Assembly (NCBI GenBank): GCA_943330915.2
Contig: CALQJO020000017.1
Span: 1 to 51,392 of the forward strand
Origin: Rhodoferax sp. OV413
GTDB taxonomy: Bacteria; Pseudomonadota; Gammaproteobacteria; Pseudomonadales; Pseudohongiellaceae
Length of the DNA stretch: 51,392 nt
Reading direction: 5' to 3'
Shown here piece by piece: positions 8,424-16,125 of this stretch (position 1 is its first letter; each line of letters opens with the position of its first letter). A model generated the notes under the pieces. The model worked only from the letters and a program-made list of their open reading frames with translations. It ran no database searches and was not told where the DNA came from. A program made the translations under genes and the position numbers.

Positions 8424-9293
8424 TCAGCTAAAAACTTCGGGCATGTCGCTGGAAACTTTGGCGCCAAACACCGGGTCACGCTTTTCCAGAAAGGCTTTCA
8501 CGCCTTCTTTTCCGTCCTGCTGGCTGGTGTAAAACACCGCCAGCGACTCCACCTTGTGAGCGTCAACAGGGTGGGGCAATGCAGAGTTCTGCAGCATCAT
8601 TTGCCGTGCCAGCGCAATGGCAACTGGTGAGCGATGGTTGATATAACTGTGCGCCAGTTTGCGCGCGTGTGCCATCAGCTGATCCACAGGAACGGCGGCT
8701 TTGGCCAGACCTTTGGATACTGCGTCAGCACTGCTGATCAGTTCGCCGGTATACACCCAGTCCAGCGCCTGAGAGATGCCAACCAGTCTGGGCAGGAACC
8801 AGGTGGAACAGGCTTCGGGCACAATGCCGATTTTGCCAAATACAAAACCCATGCGCGCATTCTCTGATAACAAACGCACATCCATAGCCAGTGTCATGGT
8901 GGCGCCCACACCGACGGCGACACCATTGATAGCGCCAATCACCGGTTTGTTGCATGCATAAATGGCCAACGACACCCGGCCACCGGTATCGCGGACACCC
9001 GTGATCATGTCCTCATCTTCAAAACGTTGCTCAAGCTCGGCGGGTGTTGGCTGCATGCTTTCATCCAATCCAAACACATTGCCTGCGACTGATAGATCCA
9101 TGCCCGCACAAAATGCGCGACCCGCGCCGGTCACAATCACTGCGCCTACCGCATCGTCGGCACTGGCGCGCTGAAAGGCATCAATCAGTTCATTGGCCAT
9201 GGTGACGGTAAAGGCATTCATCTTATCCGGGCGATTGAGCGTGATGGTCAGTATGCGATCGTCAATCTGATAATCCAGGGTGGTATAGGACAA
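8424..9293 (-). CDS. Enoyl-CoA hydratase/isomerase (crotonase family)
   Basis: The protein has the crotonase fold: an N-terminal TLNRPDKMNAF segment, the first oxyanion-hole segment GRAFCAGMDL, the second NGVAVGVGATMTLAMD, and GIVPEACSTWFLPRLVG carrying the conserved Glu of hydratases. It is likely a cytoplasmic enoyl-CoA hydratase acting in fatty-acid or related acyl-CoA breakdown. A longer frame begins at 9359 with ATG. The TTG at 9293 is preferred because a good GGGAGA ribosome binding site lies seven bases before it and the resulting MSYTTLDYQIDDRIL start matches the usual beginning of the fold. The result is 289 residues. Confidence 0.85.
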   Translation of the reverse strand: MSYTTLDYQIDDRILTITLNRPDKMNAFTVTMANELIDAFQRASADDAVGAVIVTGAGRAFCAGMDLSVAGNVFGLDESMQPTPAELEQRFEDEDMITGVRDTGGRVSLAIYACNKPVIGAINGVAVGVGATMTLAMDVRLLSENARMGFVFGKIGIVPEACSTWFLPRLVGISQALDWVYTGELISSADAVSKGLAKAAVPVDQLMAHARKLAHSYINHRSPVAIALARQMMLQNSALPHPVDAHKVESLAVFYTSQQDGKEGVKAFLEKRDPVFGAKVSSDMPEVFS

Positions 9294-9424
9294 TGTGTTT
9301 CTCCCGAAAATTGTGGAACCGGTAAACGGTGTGTTTGCATGCGTAGAATCATGTACCATCAGTGCCAGACAAACTTTCTTGCACTACCACACATTGAACC
9401 ATAAAAAGCAGTCCGGAGGCTTTT

Positions 9425-10009
9425 GTGTCAGACATGCCAATCAGTCGTTTTCCAGTTCCTGAGATCAACGAATTGCCAGAAGATATCCGCAACAGAATTC
9501 TGGCCGTGCAGGAAAAATCCGGTTTTGTGCCTAATATATTCCTGGCACTGGCGCATCGGCCGGACGAATTCCGGGCGTTTTTTGCCTACCATGATGCACT
9601 GATGGACAAACCGGGCAGCCTGAGTAAAGCAGAACGTGAAATGATTGTGGTGGCAACCTCAGGTCTTAATGAGTGTATCTATTGCGTGGTTGCCCACGGC
9701 GCGATTTTGCGCATCCGCGAAAAAAATCCGCATATCGCGGATCAGCTGGCGATTAATTACCGCAAAGCTGATGTCACGATCCGGCAAAGAGTAATGCTGG
9801 AGTTTGCCGTTAAAGTATCGCAGCAGGCTCAGACGGTATCGGAGGCGGATATTGAAACCTTGCATGCTCATGGTTTCAGTCATGATGATGTGTGGGATAT
9901 CGGCGCTATTGCAGCATTTTTTGCATTATCAAACCGACTCGCCAATATGAGCAGCATGCGTCCCAATGATGAGTTTTATCTGATGGGTCGTCTGCCAAAA
10001 ACACCATAA
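9425..10009 (+). CDS. AhpD-like peroxidase-related protein (carboxymuconolactone decarboxylase family)
   Basis: The 194-residue all-helical protein carries the redox-active motif of AhpD-like proteins: Cys84-x-x-Cys87 followed by His91 within ECIYCVVAHGA. Proteins of this length and sequence belong to the 'uncharacterized peroxidase-related enzyme' subgroup (TIGR01926-like). They are presumed to act in thiol-dependent peroxide or alkyl hydroperoxide handling in the cytoplasm; the electron donor is unknown. Translation begins at GTG 9425 with GGAGG five bases upstream; an in-frame ATG at 9434 is the alternative. It is divergent from the enoyl-CoA hydratase gene. Confidence 0.85.
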   Translation: MSDMPISRFPVPEINELPEDIRNRILAVQEKSGFVPNIFLALAHRPDEFRAFFAYHDALMDKPGSLSKAEREMIVVATSGLNECIYCVVAHGAILRIREKNPHIADQLAINYRKADVTIRQRVMLEFAVKVSQQAQTVSEADIETLHAHGFSHDDVWDIGAIAAFFALSNRLANMSSMRPNDEFYLMGRLPKTP

Positions 10010-10051
10010 TTGAGTGTCCAGCTGTTGCGAAATTCACGCGGATTGTGCTGG

Positions 10052-10735
10052 TCAGTGAGTATCACTTTTCAGCGTAAATGACGCCCCGATCGGATTCCAT
10101 TGACTGGGTTTGCCTATCGGGGTGATGAGCTGTGTGCTGCGGATACGGGGTATCAGCAGGTTTTCAAATAGCGTGACATCCTGCTGCGCCGGGTTTAGCC
10201 AATTGTTGATCAGCGCCGTGTCTTTTATTGGCAATATCAACGGCATTGATTTGGGGTGGATCTGCTGCCACTGCGGCAACGGTCCCAGCGTGATGATGCT
10301 GGCGGTATAAATGGATTCGCCGGTGTTGGGGTCTAGGTAGTGTTTGTACAGGCCACCAAACGCAATGGCCTCGTTCTGAAGTGTTATCTGATGATACGTG
10401 CGTCTGTCACCTAATCCCTCTAAAAACCCGCTGGCTGGAATAATACAGCGCCCTTGCCGATAGGGTTGGTAGGCCAGTGATCCCTGGGTGTTAAGTTTAT
10501 CCCAGCGGCTGTTGAAGCTGGCGTAATCATAGTTGGGCTTTAATGATTGCCTGTCCAGCATCAGCCACCAGATGGCGTCACACACCTGTCTACCCTGGGA
10601 TGACTCCCGGATGATCGAAATAGTCGAGCCAGGTGCCACATCGGCTGAATAACGCAGCTGTGCACCGGCCATGCCCAGCACGTTCAGCAGTATCTGGACT
10701 TCAGGTGAATCAAACACATTAAATCGCCCGCACAT
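10052..10735 (-). CDS. yedK: SRAP (YedK/HMCES-type) abasic-site DNA-protein crosslinking protein
   Basis: SRAP proteins covalently trap abasic sites in single-stranded DNA through an N-terminal cysteine exposed after Met removal. Starting at the ATG at 10735, the product begins MCGRF, so Cys2 is in the essential position. The other family residues are present at Asn75, Glu106 (in SGFLEG) and His160 (in HPKSMPLIL). A frame open from 10750 would bury the cysteine. In addition, GGAG lies about five bases before the 10735 ATG, so this start is well supported. The length of 227 residues is typical. It converges on the AhpD-like gene and is divergent from the amidohydrolase operon. Confidence 0.92.
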   Translation of the reverse strand: MCGRFNVFDSPEVQILLNVLGMAGAQLRYSADVAPGSTISIIRESSQGRQVCDAIWWLMLDRQSLKPNYDYASFNSRWDKLNTQGSLAYQPYRQGRCIIPASGFLEGLGDRRTYHQITLQNEAIAFGGLYKHYLDPNTGESIYTASIITLGPLPQWQQIHPKSMPLILPIKDTALINNWLNPAQQDVTLFENLLIPRIRSTQLITPIGKPSQWNPIGASFTLKSDTH

Positions 10736-10844
10736 CGTAGCTCCGTGCATTGCACTCCAAGGTTGTCGTTGAATTTATAGCATCAGGCGTTTAAATTCCA
10801 AGCCTGGCGAGTTCGCATTGGGCGTAATCCATCGGAGTGGCATC

Positions 10845-13772
10845 ATGATAATTCCTTCAATCAGACAGATTGTCTTGAGTCTGAGTCTTTTTGTGCTTTT
10901 TTCTTCAACACTCGCTCAGGAAACGGCAACACCCAACGGTATTGCTGACAATCGCAGTGAGGCGCTGGCGCTCACTGGAGCAACGCTCTATTTACCCGAT
11001 GGTCAATATCTGGACAACGGTACTTTGCTGATCCGCGACGGCCTGATTGTTGATGTTCTGCCCGCGGGCGATGTACCTGACGGTTATTTTGCTCTTGATA
11101 TGCGCGGACGCTATGTATACCCCGGTTTAATCGATATCAATACCGGCTACGGCATACCCGCACCTGGTCGCCCGGCACCTGGCTCAGGAGCTGAGGTGCT
11201 GGAGTCCAGCGGGCTGGCTTACAATGCCAATGACGCGATACGTGCTCACTACCGCGCCGTGCAGGATTTCAAACCGGACCAGTCCAGAGCAGAAGAATTG
11301 CGTAAACTCGGGTTCTCCATGGTGCTCAGTTTGCGCGCCGATGGCATCGCCCGTGGCACCTCAAGCCTGGTGTTGTTGGGTAGTAAAAACGCCAACGAGT
11401 CGGTATTGCTGGCCGATGCCGCCGCCCATTATTCACTCAGTAAGGGCAGTTCCAGACAATCATTACCATCCTCGCCGATGGGCTCCATTGCGCTGCTGCG
11501 CCAGACTTATCTTGATGCACAGTGGTACGAGCAGTTTTCTCCGCGGCCCTTTACCGATGAATCCCTGGAAGCCTGGATAAACAACCGGTCATTGCCACAA
11601 ATCATGGAGGTGAGTGACTGGCAGCAGGCACTGACACTGCATGAGGTGGCACAGGAGTTTGGCACTCAATACCTGATTAAAACCGGCGATGACGCCTACC
11701 AGCGCGCTCCGGAGCTGGCGGCGACCGGTGCCAGTCTGATTGTTCCGGTGATTTTTCCGGATACCCCTGAGGTAGCAGATCCGTTTGTGGCAGACGACGT
11801 GTCATTTAGCGATCTCAAACACTGGGAGTTAGCGCCGTTTGGTTTACGTTTGCTCAATGAACAGGGTATCCGTTTTGCAGTTACCAGCGCCGGTGCGGAA
11901 GAAAAATTCCATGAGAACATGTCACTGGCAGTCCGCAACGGCTTGCCAGCCTCGGTGGCCATCGATGCGCTGACACGTGTTCCTGCTCAGATGCTGGGCG
12001 TCGAGAATCGCACAGGCAGTCTGCAAAGCGGTCGTCTGGCTAATCTGCTGGTAAGTTCGGCGCCACTGTTCACAGAAGATGCACGCCTGCTAGAAAACTG
12101 GGTTCAGGGCGAGCGTTTTATACTGGCAGACAGTTTTGACCAACACCGCGGCCGTTACCAATTGCAGGCAGGTGATCGAACCCTGGCAGTGACGCTGGAC
12201 GTTGACGCGGCAAACATTGAAGCCAGCGTGGTGGATGCCAGCAGTGGTGAGGCGGTTGAGGGCACAGATATCTCAGTGGACCTGACCACCGAGATGATCA
12301 ATATCAATTTTGCGTTGCCAGGCGATGCCGGCAATACGCGTCTGAGTGGCTGGTCTATTGCCAACGGTTGGCAGGGCAGTGGATTAACATCATCAGGGGA
12401 AGCCGTGAACTGGCAACTTGAACGGGTCGCGGATTTGCCAGTCGCCGACGCGGATGAGCAATTGGCGCCCGAGCCCGTGCCGCAGTTACCGTCACCAGTT
12501 TTGTATCCCTTTGCTGCCTATGGTGTGGAAACTCTGCCGTTGCAGCAGGATACGGTCATTCGTGGTGCAACGGTATGGACCAACGAAGATTCCGGCACTA
12601 TTCAGACCGATGTGTTGATTCGCGCCGGAAAAATAGCCGCAGTAGGCAGTGACCTTGATGCGGGCAATGCGCTGGAGGTTGACGGTACAGGAAAACATCT
12701 GACCCCCGGCATCATTGACGAACACACACACATTGCTTTGTTTGCGATCAATGAAGGCGCCACCAATTCCAGTATGGTGCGTATGCGCGATGTAGTGGAT
12801 TCGCAAGACGTCAACATTTACCGCAATCTTGCTGGCGGCGTGGTGGCTGCCCAACAACTGCACGGTTCTGCAAATCCCATTGGTGGTCAGTCGTCGTTGA
12901 TAAAAATGCGCTGGGGTCAGAGCCCGCAGGGTTTGCGAATTGAAGAAAGTGCAGAGTTCATCAAATTTGCCTTAGGTGAGAACGTCAAACGCAGCACTAA
13001 CCCGGCGTCGGTGCGTTATCCACAATCACGTATGGGTGTTGAACAGGTGTTTATTGATGCGTTCAGTCAGGCGCGTGAATATGAGCAGAACTGGAATGCC
13101 TACAATGCATTATCGGCCGCGCAGCAACGCAACACATCTGCTCCGCGACGAGACCTTGTCAGTGACGCCATGGTGGAAGTACTTAATGGCGAACGTTATG
13201 TCACTGCCCACTCGTATGTGCAGTCTGAAATCAACATGTTGTTACATGTTGCCGACAGTTTTGATTTTACGATCAATACGTTTACGCACATTCTGGAAGG
13301 CTACAAGGTTGCCGACAAAATGGCAGCCCATGGTGCCGGCGGTTCCACATTCTCAGACTGGTGGGCTTTTAAATGGGAGGTGCGTGAAGCGATACCTTAC
13401 AACGCAGCTTTGATGCAGCAGGCAGGTATGGTGGTGGCGCTTAACTCTGATGATGCTGAGATGTCACGACGACTTAATCAGGAAGCCGGCAAGGTGGTCA
13501 AGTACGGCGGCGTGAGTGAGTCGGATGCCTTAAAAATGATTACGCTGAATCCTGCAAAACTGTTACATCTGGACGATCGCATGGGCAGTATCCGTGTGGG
13601 GAAAGACGCGGATCTGGTGCTTTGGAATGATCACCCTTTGTCAGTGTATGCGCTGGCGATGACAACCTGGGTTGACGGAGTGGCCTACTTTGATCGCGAG
13701 CGAGATCAACAACTTCGGCGCGACATTGTCAGTGAACGTGCGCGTATCATTTCAAAAATTACAGCGGAATAA
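10845..13772 (+). CDS. Exported two-module amidohydrolase (one degenerate, one intact module)
   Basis: A signal peptide (residues about 1-25, ending in LAQ) precedes two amidohydrolase-superfamily modules in one 975-residue chain. In the first (about 30-440) the metal-binding HxH is lost: the YPGLID strand is followed by INTGYG, and the final catalytic Asp region reads TSAGAEEK. The second (about 570-970) keeps PGIIDEHTH, downstream His residues in TAHSY and FTHILEG, and Asp in LNSDD. It therefore looks catalytically competent and probably cleaves amide or imidazolone-like bonds in the periplasm. Start: ATG 10845 with GGAG seven bases upstream, preferred over TTG 10818. The second amidohydrolase gene follows 13 bases after the stop, indicating an operon. 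Confidence 0.85.
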   Translation: MIIPSIRQIVLSLSLFVLFSSTLAQETATPNGIADNRSEALALTGATLYLPDGQYLDNGTLLIRDGLIVDVLPAGDVPDGYFALDMRGRYVYPGLIDINTGYGIPAPGRPAPGSGAEVLESSGLAYNANDAIRAHYRAVQDFKPDQSRAEELRKLGFSMVLSLRADGIARGTSSLVLLGSKNANESVLLADAAAHYSLSKGSSRQSLPSSPMGSIALLRQTYLDAQWYEQFSPRPFTDESLEAWINNRSLPQIMEVSDWQQALTLHEVAQEFGTQYLIKTGDDAYQRAPELAATGASLIVPVIFPDTPEVADPFVADDVSFSDLKHWELAPFGLRLLNEQGIRFAVTSAGAEEKFHENMSLAVRNGLPASVAIDALTRVPAQMLGVENRTGSLQSGRLANLLVSSAPLFTEDARLLENWVQGERFILADSFDQHRGRYQLQAGDRTLAVTLDVDAANIEASVVDASSGEAVEGTDISVDLTTEMININFALPGDAGNTRLSGWSIANGWQGSGLTSSGEAVNWQLERVADLPVADADEQLAPEPVPQLPSPVLYPFAAYGVETLPLQQDTVIRGATVWTNEDSGTIQTDVLIRAGKIAAVGSDLDAGNALEVDGTGKHLTPGIIDEHTHIALFAINEGATNSSMVRMRDVVDSQDVNIYRNLAGGVVAAQQLHGSANPIGGQSSLIKMRWGQSPQGLRIEESAEFIKFALGENVKRSTNPASVRYPQSRMGVEQVFIDAFSQAREYEQNWNAYNALSAAQQRNTSAPRRDLVSDAMVEVLNGERYVTAHSYVQSEINMLLHVADSFDFTINTFTHILEGYKVADKMAAHGAGGSTFSDWWAFKWEVREAIPYNAALMQQAGMVVALNSDDAEMSRRLNQEAGKVVKYGGVSESDALKMITLNPAKLLHLDDRMGSIRVGKDADLVLWNDHPLSVYALAMTTWVDGVAYFDRERDQQLRRDIVSERARIISKITAE

Positions 13773-13785
13773 GGGGAGTAAACCT

Positions 13786-15096
13786 ATGCGCAACATTTCA
13801 ATGATTGTTCTGGCTTCCCTGTTAGTGACAGCAATGCCGGGCACCATGGCCTGGGTGCCAACGCCTGCGCCGGATCAGGCAGAACCGATTGCAATTACCA
13901 ACGCAACCATCCATATCGGTGACGGCTCGGTCATCAATAATGGTGTGCTGGCGTTTGATCAAGGGGTGATTACCTACGTGGGTACCGATGCCAATCGCCC
14001 GGAGTTTTTTAATCATCAGTTGATCAATCTGCAAGGATTGCATATCTATCCGGGGTTTGTGTTGCCTAACACCTCACTGGGTTTGCTCGAGATTGCCAAC
14101 CTGCGAGCGACCGACGATGTAGCTGAAACCGGTGATATCAATGCCAGTGTGCGCTCCGCCATTGCTTACAACACGGATTCTGAACTGATTCCAACCTTTC
14201 GTTTCAACGGCATTCTCACGGCGGGTGTCACCCCTGAGGGCGGTTTGATTTCCGGCCGTTCCAGTGTGTTTAAACTGGACGGCTGGAACTGGGAGGATTC
14301 TCTGCTCAAGGCCGATGCTGCCATGCACATGAACTGGCCGGACAGAATCCGGCGTCAGCGCAATGAAACAACCGGTGTGTTTGAAAACAGCGATAATCCT
14401 GATTATCCCTACATGATTCAGATGCTGAACAGTCTGTTTCAGGATGCGCGTACCTATAACGGCTCTCCGCTCAATCTCAACTTGCAGGCAATGCAGCCAC
14501 TGTTCACGGGTGAATCCAAGCTGTTTATCCACGCCAACGACGCGCGCGACATTATCGCCAGTGTGCAGTTTGCGCGCAGTTATGGCGTGACAGATATCGT
14601 TCTGGTGGGTGGCCGTGATGCACTGAAAGTCAAGGATCTGTTGATAGCAGAATCGGTGGCAGTGATCTACGAATCTGTGCACGCATTGCCCGCTCAGGAA
14701 TGGTTTGATGTTGATGAACAATTCAAGGTTCCTTTTCAGTTGCACGAGGCGGGAATTCTGGTTGGCATAGGCGGTGGCGAAACGGCGCTGGATTCACAAC
14801 GTAATCTGCCATTTTTTGCCGGCACCGCGGCAGGTTACGGACTCGACCGTGAAACTGCCTTGTCGATGATTACCTCGCATAATGCCGAAATTCTGGGAGT
14901 TGACGATCGAATTGGCACGCTGATAACCGGGAAAGATGCCACGTTTTTTATCTCTACCGGTGATGCGCTGGATATGCGCACCAATCAACTTCAAGAGGCC
15001 TTTATTCAGGGGCGTATGATTGATTTGTTTGGTAATCAGCAAGCACTTTATCAACGCTTTCTTGAGCGTTACTCAACGCTGCCGATGGAACAATAG
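13786..15096 (+). CDS. Exported amidohydrolase-like protein with degenerate metal site
   Basis: This 436-residue protein has a signal peptide (residues about 1-22) and the overall amidohydrolase layout: an N-terminal beta-sandwich strand set (AITNATIHIGDGSVINNG), the strand IYPGFVLP, and a C-terminal GTLITGKDATFFIS sandwich return. At the usual HxH position it reads LPNTSLG, and the site expected to hold the last Asp reads GIGGGETALD, so the binuclear centre is probably absent or altered. The ATG at 13786 follows a strong GGGGAG; an overlapping frame from 13672 is rejected. Being coupled to the preceding gene, it may be a non-catalytic partner of that enzyme. That role is inference. Confidence 0.82.
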   Translation: MRNISMIVLASLLVTAMPGTMAWVPTPAPDQAEPIAITNATIHIGDGSVINNGVLAFDQGVITYVGTDANRPEFFNHQLINLQGLHIYPGFVLPNTSLGLLEIANLRATDDVAETGDINASVRSAIAYNTDSELIPTFRFNGILTAGVTPEGGLISGRSSVFKLDGWNWEDSLLKADAAMHMNWPDRIRRQRNETTGVFENSDNPDYPYMIQMLNSLFQDARTYNGSPLNLNLQAMQPLFTGESKLFIHANDARDIIASVQFARSYGVTDIVLVGGRDALKVKDLLIAESVAVIYESVHALPAQEWFDVDEQFKVPFQLHEAGILVGIGGGETALDSQRNLPFFAGTAAGYGLDRETALSMITSHNAEILGVDDRIGTLITGKDATFFISTGDALDMRTNQLQEAFIQGRMIDLFGNQQALYQRFLERYSTLPMEQ

Positions 15097-15145
15097 TCCT
15101 GACGTTTTCCAGGACACCCTTGTCAGTCAGTGATGGCGCAGTTCA

Positions 15146-16066
15146 ATGAGTGGCAGCGTGAAAATTGTAAGAGTACGTTTAAGCTTGTCTGATTTTCTGC
15201 TGTTGGGACTGCTGCTGTTTCTGTCGGCTTGTTCTTTCAGGGACGCACCACAGACCTTTGATCAGGCCCGCAAAGACCTTCGTCATGAGGTCTATTATGA
15301 CCAGAATGACGAAGGTGATTTTTATTGCGAGTGTGCGTGGCAGTGGACAGGCGAATCAGGTGGTGAGCTGGATCCTGAGCGCTGTGGTTACCAGCTACGC
15401 GCCCAGCCAATACGCGCTAAGCGAACTGAATGGGAGCATGTAGTACCAGCCTCTGCCCTTGGACAGACCCGGCAATGCTGGCATGACGGCGGGCGTGAAA
15501 ACTGTCATCGCACGGATGCAGTTTTTAATGCCATGGAAGCTGATATGCACAATATTGTGCCGGCATTGGGTGAGATAAATGCGGATCGCTCCAATTATCA
15601 CTTTGATGAGATTGCCGGTGATTCCTTTGAATATGGTGCTTGCAAGTTTCAAGTGGACTCCAGGCTGCGAATTGCGGAACCACGCGATGCCGTCAAGGGG
15701 CAGATCGCACGCATGTATTTTTACATGCATCAGCGTTATGGCTTGCAGTTATCCGAAGCACTGCAACGTCGGTATCTGCAATGGAATGTTCAGTTTCCAG
15801 TGACAGCGTGGGAGATGGAGCGTGACAGACGGATTGCGCGGGTGATGGGGCATCACAACCCGTTTGTTACCGGCGAGTTGGACTGGGTGCTGGTGTTTGA
15901 CCCAGTGATGGATGCTCAGATTCGCGGGAATCGTAACAGTATGATTTACCACTTGTCTGAAGGGTGTCCGGGATACAGTCAGATTGGTGAGCAGAATCGT
16001 GTGATTTTTGAGTCCGAACAGGCTGCTCTGGACGCAGGATATCGCAAGGCGGGTAATTGTCGGTAA
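15146..16066 (+). CDS. endA: Endonuclease I (EndA/Dns family) lipoprotein with extra C-terminal module
   Basis: A hydrophobic N terminus ends in LSAC with lipobox Cys29, predicting an exported, lipid-anchored protein. The nuclease domain carries EWEHVVPAS with the catalytic His, followed by ADMHNIVPALGEINADRSN, the signature of periplasmic/secreted endonuclease I (EndA, Dns, NucM). These non-specific enzymes degrade DNA to short oligonucleotides. After the nuclease domain, the last ~50 residues (GNRNSMIYHLSEGCPGY, then AALDAGYRKAGNC) form a small two-cysteine module known from other secreted nucleases, possibly a zinc-binding or wall/DNA-binding appendage. There is no strong ribosome binding site at ATG 15146, and a GTG at 15158 is possible. 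Confidence 0.88.
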   Translation: MSGSVKIVRVRLSLSDFLLLGLLLFLSACSFRDAPQTFDQARKDLRHEVYYDQNDEGDFYCECAWQWTGESGGELDPERCGYQLRAQPIRAKRTEWEHVVPASALGQTRQCWHDGGRENCHRTDAVFNAMEADMHNIVPALGEINADRSNYHFDEIAGDSFEYGACKFQVDSRLRIAEPRDAVKGQIARMYFYMHQRYGLQLSEALQRRYLQWNVQFPVTAWEMERDRRIARVMGHHNPFVTGELDWVLVFDPVMDAQIRGNRNSMIYHLSEGCPGYSQIGEQNRVIFESEQAALDAGYRKAGNCR

Positions 16067-16079
16067 GGTGTTAAATGTC

Positions 16080-16115
16080 AAAAAAAAACGGCGCCATCTG
16101 GCGCCGTTTTTTTTT
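16080..16115. terminator. Strong bidirectional intrinsic terminator
   Basis: A perfect 7-bp GC stem (CGGCGCC / GGCGCCG) with a 4-base loop is flanked by nine A residues on the left and nine T residues on the right. It can therefore terminate transcription from both the rightward endonuclease gene and the leftward TonB-receptor gene that converge on it. Confidence 0.95.
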
Positions 16116-16125
16116 GAGCGTTATA

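Noticed and set aside
8421-9174. Several rightward frames opposite the enoyl-CoA hydratase gene
   Set aside because: They are antisense shadows of a well-conserved crotonase gene and show no family motifs.
14074-14745. Leftward 223-codon frame inside the second amidohydrolase-like gene
   Set aside because: It lies wholly within a conserved coding sequence on the other strand and has no recognisable motif or ribosome binding site.
15096-15115. Possible terminator after the second amidohydrolase gene
   Set aside because: The GTCCTG/CAGGAC stem is short, overlaps the stop codon region and has no T-run.
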